Shown: positions 13,201 through 24,330, counted from the stretch's first letter. The stretch is DNA of 64,000 bases from Lithospermum erythrorhizon (GCA_019722365.1 JADFUC010002327.1:248001-312000); one strand, 5' to 3'. Made by a program: numbers and translations. The notes: generated from the letters alone by a model not told the origin.

Positions 13201-16200
13201 GTTTCTACCTCTTTACTATGAATCTTTCTATGTTAATTCTTGAAACATTTACTAATTAGTCAGTATATTACTTCACAGTGAATCTATTTCTCTATGTCAT
13301 GATTATGTCGGTTTCGGAGAAGAGATCTGTTGCTGTAACATAGAGTTACAATTCTAGTCATTATCGCCTACCTCATTAAAATGTTATTCTAGTTTTACAA
13401 TATTCAATTTGTGAATAAGAGATGTATATGAATGAGTTGTTTTTGGTGTTTGGGGGACGTGGATAACATTTAAAGGAAGCATTGACATTTTTACAAGTTG
13501 AATACTATGGTAGATGACAGATGATTAAAACCTACTGATGTGAACCTATAGAAAAAACACATTTGTTTATAGTCCAGGTTCATCAATTATATTATGAAAT
13601 ATCTGGACAAGAAAAACTTCAATGAGAGAGAATTTATGTAGTTCCACTTTCTGGTATGCCTAAATGATCTGTACAACTTTTCCACTTCACTCTTTCTGTT
13701 TATTTATTTATTTAGATAGATTAATCTCTGCTAAGTATTTGGCACCAGATTGCAAAATTGCATTTTGCAAGATGGATTTTTATAAGTGTTGGCCCCATCT
13801 CCTTTAAAGGCTGTTGAGCAAAGCTCCAGGCTTTAATGCATGCATTTTAACTTTTCTGAGTCGCACCATTTTAAAACATACTCCCTCCATCCCAAAAAGA
13901 TTGTCTATTTTTGAATTATTGTATATGTTTTAGAGCAATAAAAATTTCTCTTGGCACTTGTGACATAAGTTTATGAAGTCTCCTTTGAATTGGATTCATA
14001 AGCATTGGAGATTTTGTTTATCTTTCCTTGTTTCCGATAAGACATGTGTATGCCAATATGGGTTGAATCTCCATTGTTCTCGTGATACTAATTCATCGAA
14101 TGAAAATGTAATGAATTCAATTAAATTAGGTTTATTTTTGCTAATCTCCTAATGATATTTTCGGTCTTTGTTATTCAGGCCTCGAGAAATAGCCTTGCAT
14201 TTTCAGCTGAAGATGATGAAGATACGAGGAAGAGGCTGATGAAGTTGTACCTGATGGGGTTAAAGAGGTAGAATCAAAGAGAATCGAACTTGAACAGAGT
14301 GACTGGGGACAAAAACTAACTCTAGATGACATTAGAAGTTATCTCTTTGTACTGGTTCATATATATAAACCATAATCTGGAGAATGACAGTAATCTCTGA
14401 TGATAACTGGAGGAAGGCCCTTGCTGGTGAGGTGATTGCACCTTATGAATTACTTAAGTAATTGTTGTTAACTAGTCTCTATCTGAAATTTGTATGCCTT
14501 AAAGTCTTCCTTGTACAGAGTTTTGTAAGACCACTTTCTTCTCACTGTTTAGTCTAATAGAAAACATATGATGTCATAACTTCAACAGATTAGAAACTCA
14601 AGAAAGAACTTGCCCGTGCTAAAGTTTCAGGGCGGTTGCATCTTTCTGATCTTCGGAAGGCTCCAGCAGGAAGCTGCTCAGCTTAGATTATCAGAGAAAA
14701 GAGAAGAACAAAAATCCTTATGCTATGCGCATTTCGTTGCAAATAAATAAAGTTGTGTGGGGAATGCTTGTGGATGGAAAATCGCTTGCTGTAGTTGAGA
14801 TAAGTGACATGGTGAGCATCCTTGCTTGTCTTCTTGTGAAATGTGTATTACATGTCCTCCTATGCTGTTTGTGGTAATATTTAAACATAGTTACCCAAAC
14901 ACCTTTTGTTGTAGTGGTAAGGGGCCTCGTGAGTCTCTGAGTAAGGCCGCAAATTAAATTCCTCATATGGGCAGAAAGTAAAGGTATTTGGGAATTGTTC
15001 CCCACAGAGCTCAATCCAGTTTAGGTGGTTTGAGAAACCTGAAAGAGAGGCTTAGACACCATATACTATATATATTTCTTAAAATTTCTGCTACTACTGA
15101 CATTTCTAGTCAATATCACTTCCTCGAATCTGGCTGCCAGATTCCAATAAAATAGAATTGGCTCTTGGTTCATGAACCATACTTCTATATTAGCTTCTCC
15201 ATGTAGTATAAATCAAGTTAACTTTTGTACTACTTATCTTTCTCTCTAAATTGTAAACTATATGGTATAGACTTCACTATTTTTCAAAAACTTGATACAT
15301 TATTAGCTAAGCAAGTGCAAAACATCAGTATTGCAAAAAGAAAACCCATGTGAACCTTCACTGCAACATGTACTTGACTGCAATGTTATTCACTGCTGAT
15401 GGTGAAAATGATTCTTTTTGATATTGATCTTAAGTTGTTTCTTAGAATAATTTCTTCAGTTCAATTTGTTTATGCAGACATATGATTTTGATACGGATTA
15501 CCAAGATGTTGGTGTTGTTCTCGGTTTACAACAAAGTATTTTGTTGTGAGAAATTGCCTTCCAAGTGCCAAGTCCGATATGCTATTATCAGCTTGGAATC
15601 CTCCTCCTGAATGGGGAAAGTGGCCATACTTTATGATCCAGTGGTTCTACTTAAAACTACAACAATCTACACGCTTTTCTCAAACATGATATGGCTTTTT
15701 GAACTCTATTTTACTACATGGCGATAATTCAATTAATTTTCTTTTTATTAGGCTTCGATTCTTGTTACTCCCTCAATCCTATTTTGATCCTCATGTTTTG
15801 CTAGACGCCAAACATGATATGGCTTGACTATCTCTATACTAAGAAATAATGTAGTTAGGCTAGTGAGTGTTAAATAGTTTCGTTAGTAGTCTTGGAATTT
15901 TAAAAGGCCAAGTAGTACAATCGAAGGGAATAAGGGAGTATTATTCTTCAAAAAATAAAGCATGAGCGATGGAGTCTAGATCCAAGAATTTAGTATTTCT
16001 ATCTTAACTGTAAAACTTCAGAGATCCGCGACTTGTCTCTACAATTAAAAATTTTATTTATTATCTTTTTCTTCTTTTTTTTCTTTTATTTTGTTTTTTT
16101 ATACCAAACGATTTAATAACTAAAATGAAGTGATTTGGATGTCACCATCCTCCAGGCGAAATGAGTAGATGGTATTGAATTATCTCATGTAAATAGTTTA

Positions 16201-19200
16201 AGTATGCATTATATAATGAGTCCTTTCTATTCATTCTTAAATACACCCTCCATTTCGGTGCAAAATTATTAATTGAAGCATCGTGGTGGCAACACTTTTA
16301 GGAATTGAGCTGCAATGAGATTTGGACCCAATTTCTCCCTCGTGAAATTAGAACTTATCTCAAAAAGATTGGCCTTACCTCCAATTGTCCAGCTTTGTTT
16401 TCCAATGATCAAAAGTAACAAACTTTGCTGCCTTAATCGACACACATATATTTGAATCAAATGATCACGTTATCAAAGAAAATCAGAAAATACTATCTCT
16501 CTTCATATATTTTTACCAAATATTAATACAAATATGTACACAAATATTTGAGTTCAAATTTAAAAAGCCAATTCAAAATTGGACTATCATTTAGGGATTT
16601 AGGGAGTATTACAGAGATCATATCATCGTATCTACATCCACTTAACATTCTGTTTTGCTGGTAGTCTCGTACTTTATTCTTAATTTTTTTGAGAAAAAAG
16701 AAACTATTGATTGATCATTGATGTTTTATGTTGCTTCTTGTCCTCCAGCAATTATTGACCATTTACTTCTGAGTGCAGAAAGTGATGCTTGCATGCCAAA
16801 CAAGGAGCCCCAAAGGATGGGGAACTTCCCTTGAACTTTTTGAGGTAATTAACATGCCATCCTCATCATGTTCTTCTTCTGTCAAATGGAGGAAAAAGTA
16901 ATTCCAGGATTTCTTTGAAGGCTGTGAGGTACACAAACATACATATAGAAGTTGCGCCTATATCATGCCCATCAGTAAATACTTCAGTCATTGGGAATGG
17001 TTTGGTGAGGGGGCCTTTATCAGTCTGTTTTGTCACTTTGGGCTTTACTGAGGCCACTGGCATCTCGGTCAGTGTGGATTTTGATGCGGTGAATAGTTCA
17101 TTTAGGGATTCCAGGCTGAAGTGCCTTATTACTGATCAGCTGAATAAACAGTTGATCAGCCACAGACCACAGTAAAGTAGTGCAAACATGCTTAGAAATG
17201 TTATTGTTTAAGTATTGGTTCAGAAGTTTGTACTTTGCTTACTTTGCCTGCTCTCCTAAAACTGAGCATAAACCTGCTATGCAGCTTCTGGCGGAGGTAT
17301 ACATTCTGTCAACAGTCAAGATGTGCCAATGCTCAAGAGGCTCCCCCGCCCGCCTAAGCATGGTATACAGGCTCGACAATAAGATGCTAGCCTTACCCCG
17401 TGATAAATGCGAAGATCAAGCTTCGAATCGACTCAAGAAATTAAGCCACAAACACTATCTACTACTTCATAATAGATAAGAGGCGTAGGCAGTGTAATGA
17501 GCCATTTTGATTTTAACTTTTTAATTGTGTTATATCTTAGTACCCATCACGCAGTTGTAATCATATCTGTTAGTACCTCTCATTTGATTTTATACGGTCT
17601 TGATCTACTCTCCTATTGTTATCACATTAATTTTTAATGGGCACATAATCAACTCCCCTTGTTAAAGCCACGTAAACCCGGCCGGGTGGGCCGGGAGCCG
17701 CACGTGCGGGAGGGTATTGTGGATAACCCAGCCCGACTTTGGTAGAATAAGACCTTCTAGGTGGGTTTATAAGGTCTTGGGCTACTCCGCCTATTGCCAA
17801 TTTTTTTTACGTGGAACTCATGGATTCTTAACATGTTCATTGTTGCACATGAGTTTTCAATAGACTTCTTTGTAAATGCAGGTGGAGATCTATCCTTTGA
17901 AGATACATTTGACTGAGATCATGTACAGGATGATGTGGGAGTATTTCTTTCCAGAGGAGGAACAAGACTCTCAAAGGCGGCAGGTTACATCTTTCATGCT
18001 CTATAGTTGATTCTGCAAGTTTTGTCATATTCATGAAAATCTTCAATAAATTCCAGGAAGTCTGGAAAGTGTCAACTACTGCTGGGCTAAAACGCATAAA
18101 GAAGGGTTCATCATCGCATGAATCATTGGTATTGAGCAGCCACAGTCGGCAAAAAGATTACGAGGTTCTACCAAATCAAGCAATATCTGGTTTAACTGAT
18201 TCATCCCAAGTGAGTACTGACCTCTTTGTGTTAATTAATTTGTAGATATTACAAAGATCCGTAATCCTTTTCAAGTTGACAATTTTTGCCATTATCCTCT
18301 ATACGGTGTTACTTACCCTGGTTCTTCTTTTTATTTTTTGTACCTATCATAATTCCACATATATTTTATTGTCTTGTTCTCTATTGTTCAAAGCACCTAA
18401 ATTGCCCAATCTCAAAGAAAGTATGGTTTCTGGGTCTAAGCCTGAGCGAGAGACGCAACATCATCATTTGATAGGACATGGAAGCAGACAGTAGCAGAAC
18501 TGTGGTTAATGAACTTGTGTTACAGGCTCATTCTTCAATATCATCTAAAAGTAGCTCTTTCGCCTGCCTAGAGCTTCCAGATGAACCTTATGAAAGTAAG
18601 TCCAAAGAGTCTAAACCCCTGAAGCCAGGTCGAACTTCCCATGAAGAGAAAAAAGTGGGGAAAACACACTATGATAAGAAATCTAGACCGCGAAGGATGA
18701 GGGAGTTCCATAATATTAAAATTAGTCAGGTTATTTCATTCTCTAAGAAAATCGTTATTTATTCAAGATGAAAATCGTTATTTCTTCAAGATGTCAACTG
18801 TTGGTATTCACATACGTTATGTATTTTTTATTGTAGGTTGAGCTATTAGTTACGTATGAAGGATCAAGATTTGCTGTAAGTGATTTAAGGCTATTGATGG
18901 ATACTTTTCATCGAGTTGAATTTGTTGGAACTTGGAGGAGGTTATTTTCCCGAGTTAAGAAACACATCATTTGGGGCGTCCTTAAGTCTGTCACTGGAAT
19001 GCAGGGAAAAAATATTTCTTATTCATATTATCTCCAAATTCAAGTAACCTCTCAACCCTTTTAATCACATTGGCTGCATGCTTTTTCAATTTCTTTATCT
19101 CATTGGCTGCTTGCTTTTTTTTTCATTGTATCCATGAATGTCTTGTTCACGTGACTTCGGAATGAATGCAAAATCTAAAATTATAATTTGTTAACATTGA

Positions 19201-20415
19201 TTTAAGCTGAGTTCTCTTTTTTGGTAGAGGAGGTTGAGTCGTTTAGTAATTGCCAAAATAAGGTTATAAGTTACTATAGGACTTTCTCCCCAGGAAAAAG
19301 TTGTTCACAGGCATCGATATTCCTCTCGGCGAGATTTTCATGGTCAAGTGATTATGTTGCTGGTTCAATTAGCCGTAATAACTACCATTAAGGTTATTAT
19401 AGGATGTGCTTCTTAAAGAAAGGGAACCAATAATCTTATATTGATGTCCTCTTAAAGGGAGGTTTTTGCAGACTTGATTAGGGTTTCTAGTTCAATAACC
19501 CAATAGATAGATGTGCTCTTTACTTCTATACTTTTGCGCACAGGGAAAAAAGTTCAAGGACAAGGCTCACAATCAAAGTGTCATTCCTGATGATGACCTT
19601 AACTTAAGTGATAGTGATGGGGGTGCAGCAGCAAAATCTGATCATTACCCAACGTCTTGGCCCAAGCGTCCTGGGGATGGAGCAGGTGATGGGTTCGTCA
19701 CATCCATCAGGGGGCTTTTCAACTCTCAGCGTCGCAAGGCCAAGGCTTTTGTTCTTCGGACAATGAGGGGTGAAGCAGAGAATGAATTGCATGATGATTG
19801 GAGTGAAAGCGAGGCAGAGTTTTCTCCTTTCGCAAGGCAGCTAACCATTACAAAAACCAAACGATTGATCAGACGGCATACAAAGAAGTTCCGTTCTAGG
19901 GGACATAAAGGTTTGAGTGCTCTAACCTATTATATCACTCATTATTCGATTGTTTACCCCTTCTCTTACTTCATTGGTTGATAAGAACTTTTATGCTGTG
20001 TGGTAGAGACTAATGGCTCTATTGGGTTTCACATAGAATTACAATAATTGATTTAATTCATCAATCTTCTGTACACTTAATGCGCTGTTAGCCTAAATAA
20101 ATTGATAGTACGGTTACTTTATTCATACCAATTGTTTTAAGTCATTTGATTTAGAACATGTCCTGAGCAATTAACTCAAGTGCATGCTAGCTTTTATTAT
20201 CTTTCTTGTCGGTGTCCAATTTGTTTACCAAGGAAAGTAAATTGCGTTTCTTATACATTTTTTGTTGGCCAATTCAAATTGGATAGGCTCGTCATCTCAG
20301 CAAAGAGAATCGCTGCCTTCGTCTCCCAGGGAGACTTTGGATGATAGTAATTCTTCAAGTGGATCTTCACCCTATGAAGATTTCCTTTCCACTAATCCAA
20401 CCGGAATGGAGTGAA
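1269..20415 (+). CDS. SABRE: SABRE/KINKY POLLEN-like bridge-like lipid transfer protein (multi-exon)
   Basis: This is a homologue of plant SABRE/KIP (maize APT1), members of the FMP27/Hobbit/BLTP2 family of very long chorein-like proteins that act at membrane contact sites in polar cell growth and phosphate response. Exon 1 (1269-1339) opens with the family's short hydrophobic N-terminal anchor (MAASPAKFLFGF). The next exons are 2174-2285, 2969-3232, 4221-4477, 5088-5307, 5761-5931, 6027-6104, 6216-6467 and 6945 onward. All have AG/GT borders and the phases join. Family landmarks include GWKCLRDV, GAIESVSV, VKLGVGF and, near the end, KRPGDGAGDGFVTSIRGLF and ARQLTITK. The stop is at 20,413-20,415. 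The first 1,078 residues read cleanly. The central part is broken by indels (see the separate entry). The gene is either a recent pseudogene or an intact gene with consensus errors in its middle. Confidence 0.85.
3590..3830. repeat. GC-richer insert in intron 3, possible transposon fragment
   Basis: Within the AT-rich third intron a stretch of about 240 bp is clearly richer in G and C, with phrases such as 'cccctctcgaacc' and 'gggtcggtttgaaaatagg'. It does not fit a tRNA and carries no recognisable reading frame. The composition break suggests an inserted repeat, but I cannot assign a family. Confidence 0.3.
13881..13920. repeat. Stowaway-type MITE terminus (single end)
   Basis: CTCCCTCCATCCC directly follows a TA dinucleotide at 13,879-13,880, the classic outer end of plant Stowaway/Tc1-mariner MITEs. 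I could not find a convincing partner end, so the element is probably truncated or diverged. It lies in an intron of the SABRE-like gene. Confidence 0.5.
14905..15050 (+). repeat. probable tRNA-derived SINE in intron
   Basis: The segment has a TAGTGGTAAGGGG word resembling a pol III A box, then about 40 bases on a decayed B-box-like 'gcaaattaaattcct', followed by a non-tRNA tail. This order is typical of Au-type plant SINEs. It sits in an intron between two SABRE exon remnants. The B box is degenerate, so the call is tentative. Confidence 0.4.
15768..15938. mobile_element. Stowaway-like MITE in SABRE intron
   Basis: The left end is CTCCCTCAATCCTATT after TA (15,766-15,767). The right end is the inverse, AAGGGAATAAGGGAG-like, before TA (15,939-15,940). 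Length is 171 bp, with no coding capacity. TA target duplication and CTCCCT termini are the Stowaway hallmarks. Confidence 0.65.
16243..16607. mobile_element. possible second Stowaway-like MITE
   Basis: The left end reads TA then CACCCTCCATTTCGG at about 16,243. The right end reads 'agggatttagggag' before TA at about 16,608. The ends resemble an inverted Stowaway terminus, but the left one departs from the usual CTCCC, and the inner sequence is AT-rich without internal symmetry. Confidence 0.35.
17645..17815 (+). repeat. GC-rich dispersed repeat (solo-LTR- or SINE-like) in intron
   Basis: A compositionally distinct block contains 'cccggccgggtgggccggg', 'gtggataacccagcccgac' and 'tttataaggtcttgggc', flanked by AT-rich intron. 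The arrangement resembles the promoter-proximal part of plant retroelement LTR remnants. The family is not assigned. Confidence 0.4.
17881..20415 (+). CDS. C-terminal exons of SABRE-like gene, mostly readable
   Basis: Recognisable terminal exons are: 17,881 to about 17,982 (VEIYPLKIHLTE...), about 18,056-18,210 (EVWKVSTTAG), about 18,395-18,729 (VNELVLQAHSS, KPGRTSHEEKKVGKT, EFHNIKISQ; one frame break near 18,490), 18,838-19,004 (VELLVTYEGSRFAV, KHIIWGVLKSVTGM), 19,544 to about 19,908 (basic tail with GDGAGDGFVTSIRG and RLIRRHTKKFRSRG), and about 20,284-20,415 (SSSQQRESLPSSPRE, stop TGA). These match the conserved C-terminal block of the family, including the Arg/Lys-rich segment. The donor after 19,004 reads GG instead of GT. 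Confidence 0.75.
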
Positions 20416-21100
20416 GGAGGACGATTCATCCCATCTTAACCCCAACACCAGATAATGTACAACTCCTAAGATCTGGTATCTTGACAATCTTTTATAAGTA
20501 TACGATAGAAAAAAAAGTATGATGTAAGTTATGGCTCTGTAACGCCGTGACTCTTTGAAGTCACAAATGCGTTGTAAAGAATATGTTGAATGATCGTATA
20601 GAAAAATGGCTCAAAGGAGTTTTTGAGATCCGTATGTTGATACATATGTTGATATATGTATAATTACAGATGTTTTCTGCTCGGCTCGACGGTTTTTTTC
20701 TAATTTTTTTGTGTGAAATCGATTCTATCGGTTTTCTAAATATACAAACCATTTCGGTTCGAAATTAATTTGCCTCTAAGCATGCCTAAGCCACGCTTAG
20801 CTCCGCTTGGTCGTACGATTTTTCTGCTTTTATAACAATAATATAATATAAAAAGTTCATATACACCAACGCATTTATATTACTGCATACCATCCGAAAG
20901 AGACAGATACTAGTTGATTATTAAGGGATTGTTTAAAACACATGCACAATAATATATATAGTTTCACAAATAGATTACTAACACACGATAATAACATTGA
21001 CATTAATAGATACCATCTTCTGATTTTTGTTTGTCTTTCAACTTCAATTCATGATATTCCTTGCTTTATCAGATAATACTATTTAAAACTATATCAAATT

Positions 21101-21235
21101 TAAAAATTACATTTCAAACTCTTTCCATTGATATATTTTTTATAAGATATTATATAACACAAACAAATATATTTAAGGTCAAAGTTTAAGAGATGAACAA
21201 AAATTTAAAAGTACAATCTTGATGACGGAGGCAGT
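21101..21235. repeat. dispersed repeat copy, related to 57,605-57,748
   Basis: It shares a long collinear stretch with the region upstream of the ERF gene, including 'ccattgatatattttt' and 'aacaaatatatttaaggtca'. The right edge here reads GACGGAGGCAGTA, resembling a worn Stowaway terminus. It is probably a MITE family with at least two copies in the window. Confidence 0.6.
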
Positions 21236-21344
21236 ATTTTAACACACAAATACACGCATTTCAAACTAAAATAGAAGTACTCATAATTTCAAACTAAAAT
21301 AGTTATAAACTAAAAATATTACAAATATAAATATTTAAAACAAA

Positions 21345-21525
21345 ATATATATACTCGATTCGGTTCGGTTCGTTTTATGCTAAAACCGAAACCGACTAAT
21401 TTTTGTCGGTTTGATTTTTTTCTTATTATTTCGGTTTGGTTTCATTTTTTTTTCCAACCAAATCGTAAAATTTCACTGCTCGGTCGGTTTTTCAATTTGA
21501 ACCGAATCGATAGCATCCCTACTGT
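21345..21525. repeat. CGGTT/AACCG-rich element remnant
   Basis: There are repeated 'ttcggttcgg' and 'aaaccgaaaccga' words, and an edge reading 'gaaccgaatcgatagcatccct'. Such CGGTT-rich blocks ending in a 'gcatccct' type terminus are common non-autonomous DNA-transposon debris in plants. No clean terminal inverted repeat pair was found. Confidence 0.4.
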
Positions 21526-22541
21526 ATAAGTTTAAAGATGTTAATTGGTTTGGTTTTGTTTGGTATTGAGAGCAGGTTGTTGGTTTTGGTGAAAGGTTGT
21601 GTGACTAATGATTGCTCATACCTGTTGAAATATTGGTCTAATGTAAATGCATAAACAAAAACACAGATGGCAACAGAGAAAAATGAATAAACTAAGAATA
21701 ATAATAACAAAATAAATTAAAAAATATAACTCCATAGAATTGATTAAAAGAATCCAGAAATAGTCTCAATTTTACGTCTCTTAATTAGCTATGCTAAAGT
21801 ATGGTCATCGATAATGAAATGTTTATACTCCGTAATATATAAGTCAAATGTGTCATACTTGAGGTAATCTTCATAAAGGTACTGCAAATATTTTCAATCT
21901 AATAAGAAAAGAGTGTTACAAAAATCGAATATTTAATAGCTTAAACTAATAAGATAATACTTTTATATTATTACTATTACTATTGTATATATTGATTCTA
22001 CTCGATGAAGTAGATAGAAGAGAAGAAATGCTATATATATTTTTCGCTTCCGATTTACTTTCATTCGGCTTTAATTTTTATTTATACTACAACAATTACC
22101 CATCTATCACTATTCAATTTTTCAAATTTACTTAAGATATTTCAACATTACTATTTACAAATTGAATTTATAACAAAGAGATAATAATAGTTAAAAATTA
22201 CCAATCTATCCTTACAAGTAATCTCTTTAAATGGTCTAACTTTTAGATTAAAGGAGTACATGACAAGAAAGGATTCTCTTAAATCTTAAATTAAACTTAA
22301 TTATTATATTCTGGATAAGAAAGAGGTCAATGTCATCCTATTAGTGGCTGCTACGAGTAGTGTTTAAAAAGGAACCAATATTCAAAAGCTGGGATCGTTG
22401 AATAAATTGAACCCAAACTATGAAAAAAATGATATAAAAATTAACATACATGCCTTTTAGTTTGTAAGATCAAATAAAATAACGTGAGTGCACCTTCTAT
22501 GAATAGGTCAAAATGAAAAACTTGGTCAAGTTACGTTATCC

Positions 22542-22555
22542 CTCTATATAATATA
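22542..22555 (+). promoter_or_regulatory. TATA box of the LFS-like gene
   Basis: CTCTATATAATATA lies about 76-89 bp before the ATG at 22,631, at a normal TATA-to-start distance. The leader that follows is A/C-rich and unstructured. Two GTCAA words (W-box core on the minus strand) occur at about 22,507 and 22,524, just upstream. Confidence 0.7.
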
Positions 22556-22630
22556 ACTAGTACTATCCAAAACCAAAAACACCAAACAACCATTCTTCAA
22601 AATCTTTAGTTACAAATTCATTTCTCAACT

Positions 22631-23152
22631 ATGGAAGCTATTCTCCTCCTCCTACTACTTCTAGCAAGTAGCCAAAACATTATGGCAACTGAACAATGGG
22701 AAATAAAATTAAGAACCAATATAGAAGGTCCAACAGCAGACCAAGTATGGCCTTACCTAGCAGATTTTTGCAACCTTTACATAATGTTCCCTAGTGAAGT
22801 TTCATTTTGTATCCAAGGAACTGAAGGCAAACCTGGGCTCATACGCTACGACGTCACCAAGATTCCATCTCCTTCCGACCCCAACACCTCCATCATCCAG
22901 TGGACAAAGGAGGAGTTGCTGAAAATTGATGCAACAAACAAATATGTTACATATGAAATTCATGAAAATAATGTAGATGTGACTGAGTTTATTGCAACCA
23001 TGCAAGTTTTGCCTGCAGGTGATGATAGAGGATGCACATTCAAGTGGACAATTGTTCTTGCTCCAATAGATGGGGTTACTTATGAAGATTTTGTTGGGAC
23101 ACTTGAAGGGATTCTTACAGGAATAAAGTCCAAGATTGAGAACTTATTCTAA
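22631..23152 (+). CDS. lachrymatory-factor-synthase-like SRPBCC protein
   Basis: A single-exon protein of 173 residues of the polyketide cyclase/START-like (SRPBCC) superfamily, closest in pattern to plant lachrymatory-factor-synthase-like proteins. The fold's landmarks are the N-terminal strand (WEIKLRTNIEGPTADQVWPYL), the GLIRYDV strand, the QWTKEELLKID segment, the TATMQ-like IATMQVLP strand and the long C-terminal helix ending IKSKIENLF. By alignment from memory, R72 and E94 correspond to the Arg and Glu needed for onion enzyme activity. Residues 1-19 (MEAILLLLLLLASSQNIMA) form a hydrophobic signal-like segment, unusual for this mostly cytosolic family. The alternative start at M19 would give the usual size. 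Onion LFS acts on alliin-derived sulfenic acid. Homologues in other plants mostly have unknown substrates, so the true reaction is not claimed. Confidence 0.85.
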   Translation: MEAILLLLLLLASSQNIMATEQWEIKLRTNIEGPTADQVWPYLADFCNLYIMFPSEVSFCIQGTEGKPGLIRYDVTKIPSPSDPNTSIIQWTKEELLKIDATNKYVTYEIHENNVDVTEFIATMQVLPAGDDRGCTFKWTIVLAPIDGVTYEDFVGTLEGILTGIKSKIENLF

Positions 23153-23940
23153 TCAATATATACACTTTTTTTTTTTACTTAAAGGCCTAATTAAATTATG
23201 TCAAAGCCGATTTAAAATTCTTCTAATTTATTTATTGTTTAATAATAACCCCATGAAATTAAATTTCCATGACAATGGTAAGTGGGGTATGTAAAACTTC
23301 GATTTATGATGAGGTACACAAAGCCTTTTTCTTGAAGGTATTATAATTGTTTATTGAAGGTATTATAATTTTTTGGTGTTAAATTACGAATATACCATTG
23401 TAATAGAGTCATGTGAGGTACACAAAGCCTTTTTGGGTTAGTAAAAAGGAATCATATGTCTTGATCATTTTCTTCAACAACAAACTGGGTATATACAAAA
23501 TACAATCTAGCCACAGTCCCAAAATTCAAGTCAATCATTAATGGATGCTGATTAATAAAAGAATTACATGGGATGCCAATTTTGAATTATGTGCTAATCA
23601 TTAAATACTCCAGTATATTTACTATTAGAACCTCATAGTAGAAGCGGGAGAAGGTGACCCTGTTGAGACTGTATCAAAACTCATCGAATAATACTTGAGT
23701 ATACTGTTGGAATTATGAAATTTTGAATCCTATGTTTTAATGTGAAAAAGGGCCCGACAGTGAGCAATTTCAACAATGAGAAAGCTTAAATTTCAGTTCC
23801 TCATTTAAAAGATTGTGCATACTTTAGGCGCTATAAGAAATTAAGCCTATTATTTTCATGTTAAAAAGTTAGGAATTTAGCAAAAAAAATACAATTTTCT
23901 TAGGTTGTTGATCGAATATACGATTTTAAACTGAGTTGTT
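23153..23940. other. intergenic, contains a short direct repeat
   Basis: No coding signal is seen. A 19-bp word 'gaggtacacaaagcctttt' occurs at 23,311 and again at about 23,415, and 'gaaggtattataatt' is repeated between them, so there is local tandem duplication just after the SRPBCC gene. Confidence 0.5.
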
Positions 23941-24080
23941 ATACACACACTCAAATAGTGTTTGTTTAGGGGTAAAATGACTATTTTGTTCTCCTATTTT
24001 TAAGTATAGTAATTGCAGAAATTATATTCAGGGACAAAATAGTCATTTCAATACTAAAATCACTATTTGGGTGTGTGTAT
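23941..24080. mobile_element. 140-bp terminal-inverted-repeat MITE
   Basis: The left end 'atacacacactcaaatagtg' (23,941-23,960) is the inverse of the right end 'cactatttgggtgtgtgtat' (24,061-24,080) with one mismatch. Inner 'aaaatgactattttgt' and 'caaaatagtcattt' extend the foldback. There is no coding capacity. Flanking 12-bp direct repeats ('cgattttaaact') occur at 23,921 and 24,090 but are separated from the ends by a few bases. The superfamily is not assigned. Confidence 0.7.
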
Positions 24081-24330
24081 ATTGGTTCCCGATTTTAAAC
24101 TAGAGTGATCGAATCGGCACTAAAACAAACCGACTTCGTTTATTCGATCTCTCCAGAACCGCCTTTGTTGCTACCTCTTAAGCCGCACGATATCATTTTT
24201 TCAAACGCATGAAGAATCATTAAAGCACAATATTTTTATGTTAAAAATTAAGAGGGCCAGTATTCAATGTTTCCCGCCGAAAGTGCATATATAAACATAA
24301 AGACCTCCTTGATTGTTGATTTAGAAGCAA

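Larger units (their letters stand above)
8754..17880 (+). pseudogene. central part of SABRE-like gene with multiple frameshifts and stops
   Basis: Protein similarity to the SABRE family continues, but no single frame carries it. The exon 9 frame hits TAA at 8754-8756 where a 2-base loss is followed by a compensating gain about 30 bases later. It then reads on (LSATEFDVTLTRIEGGE) until another shift near 8,940. Further recognisable blocks lie at about 9,935-10,440, 10,440-10,780, 10,880-11,760 (PFDDDDPAKGLTFKMNKLKY), 11,990-12,091, 12,478-12,850, 12,972-13,099, 14,180-14,345, 14,590-14,815, 15,478-15,630 and 16,779-16,843. Each contains one or more small indels, and several canonical splice sites remain. 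Breaks are mostly 1-2 bases and not confined to homopolymers. The intact flanking exons argue either for recent inactivation or for a poor consensus here. Confidence 0.75.
20416..22540. other. intergenic, AT-rich, with repeat remnants
   Basis: No gene is recognised between the SABRE-like stop and the promoter of the SRPBCC gene. Two repeats are annotated separately (21,101-21,235 and 21,345-21,525). The rest is AT-rich with only short reading frames that lack recognisable domains. Confidence 0.6.
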
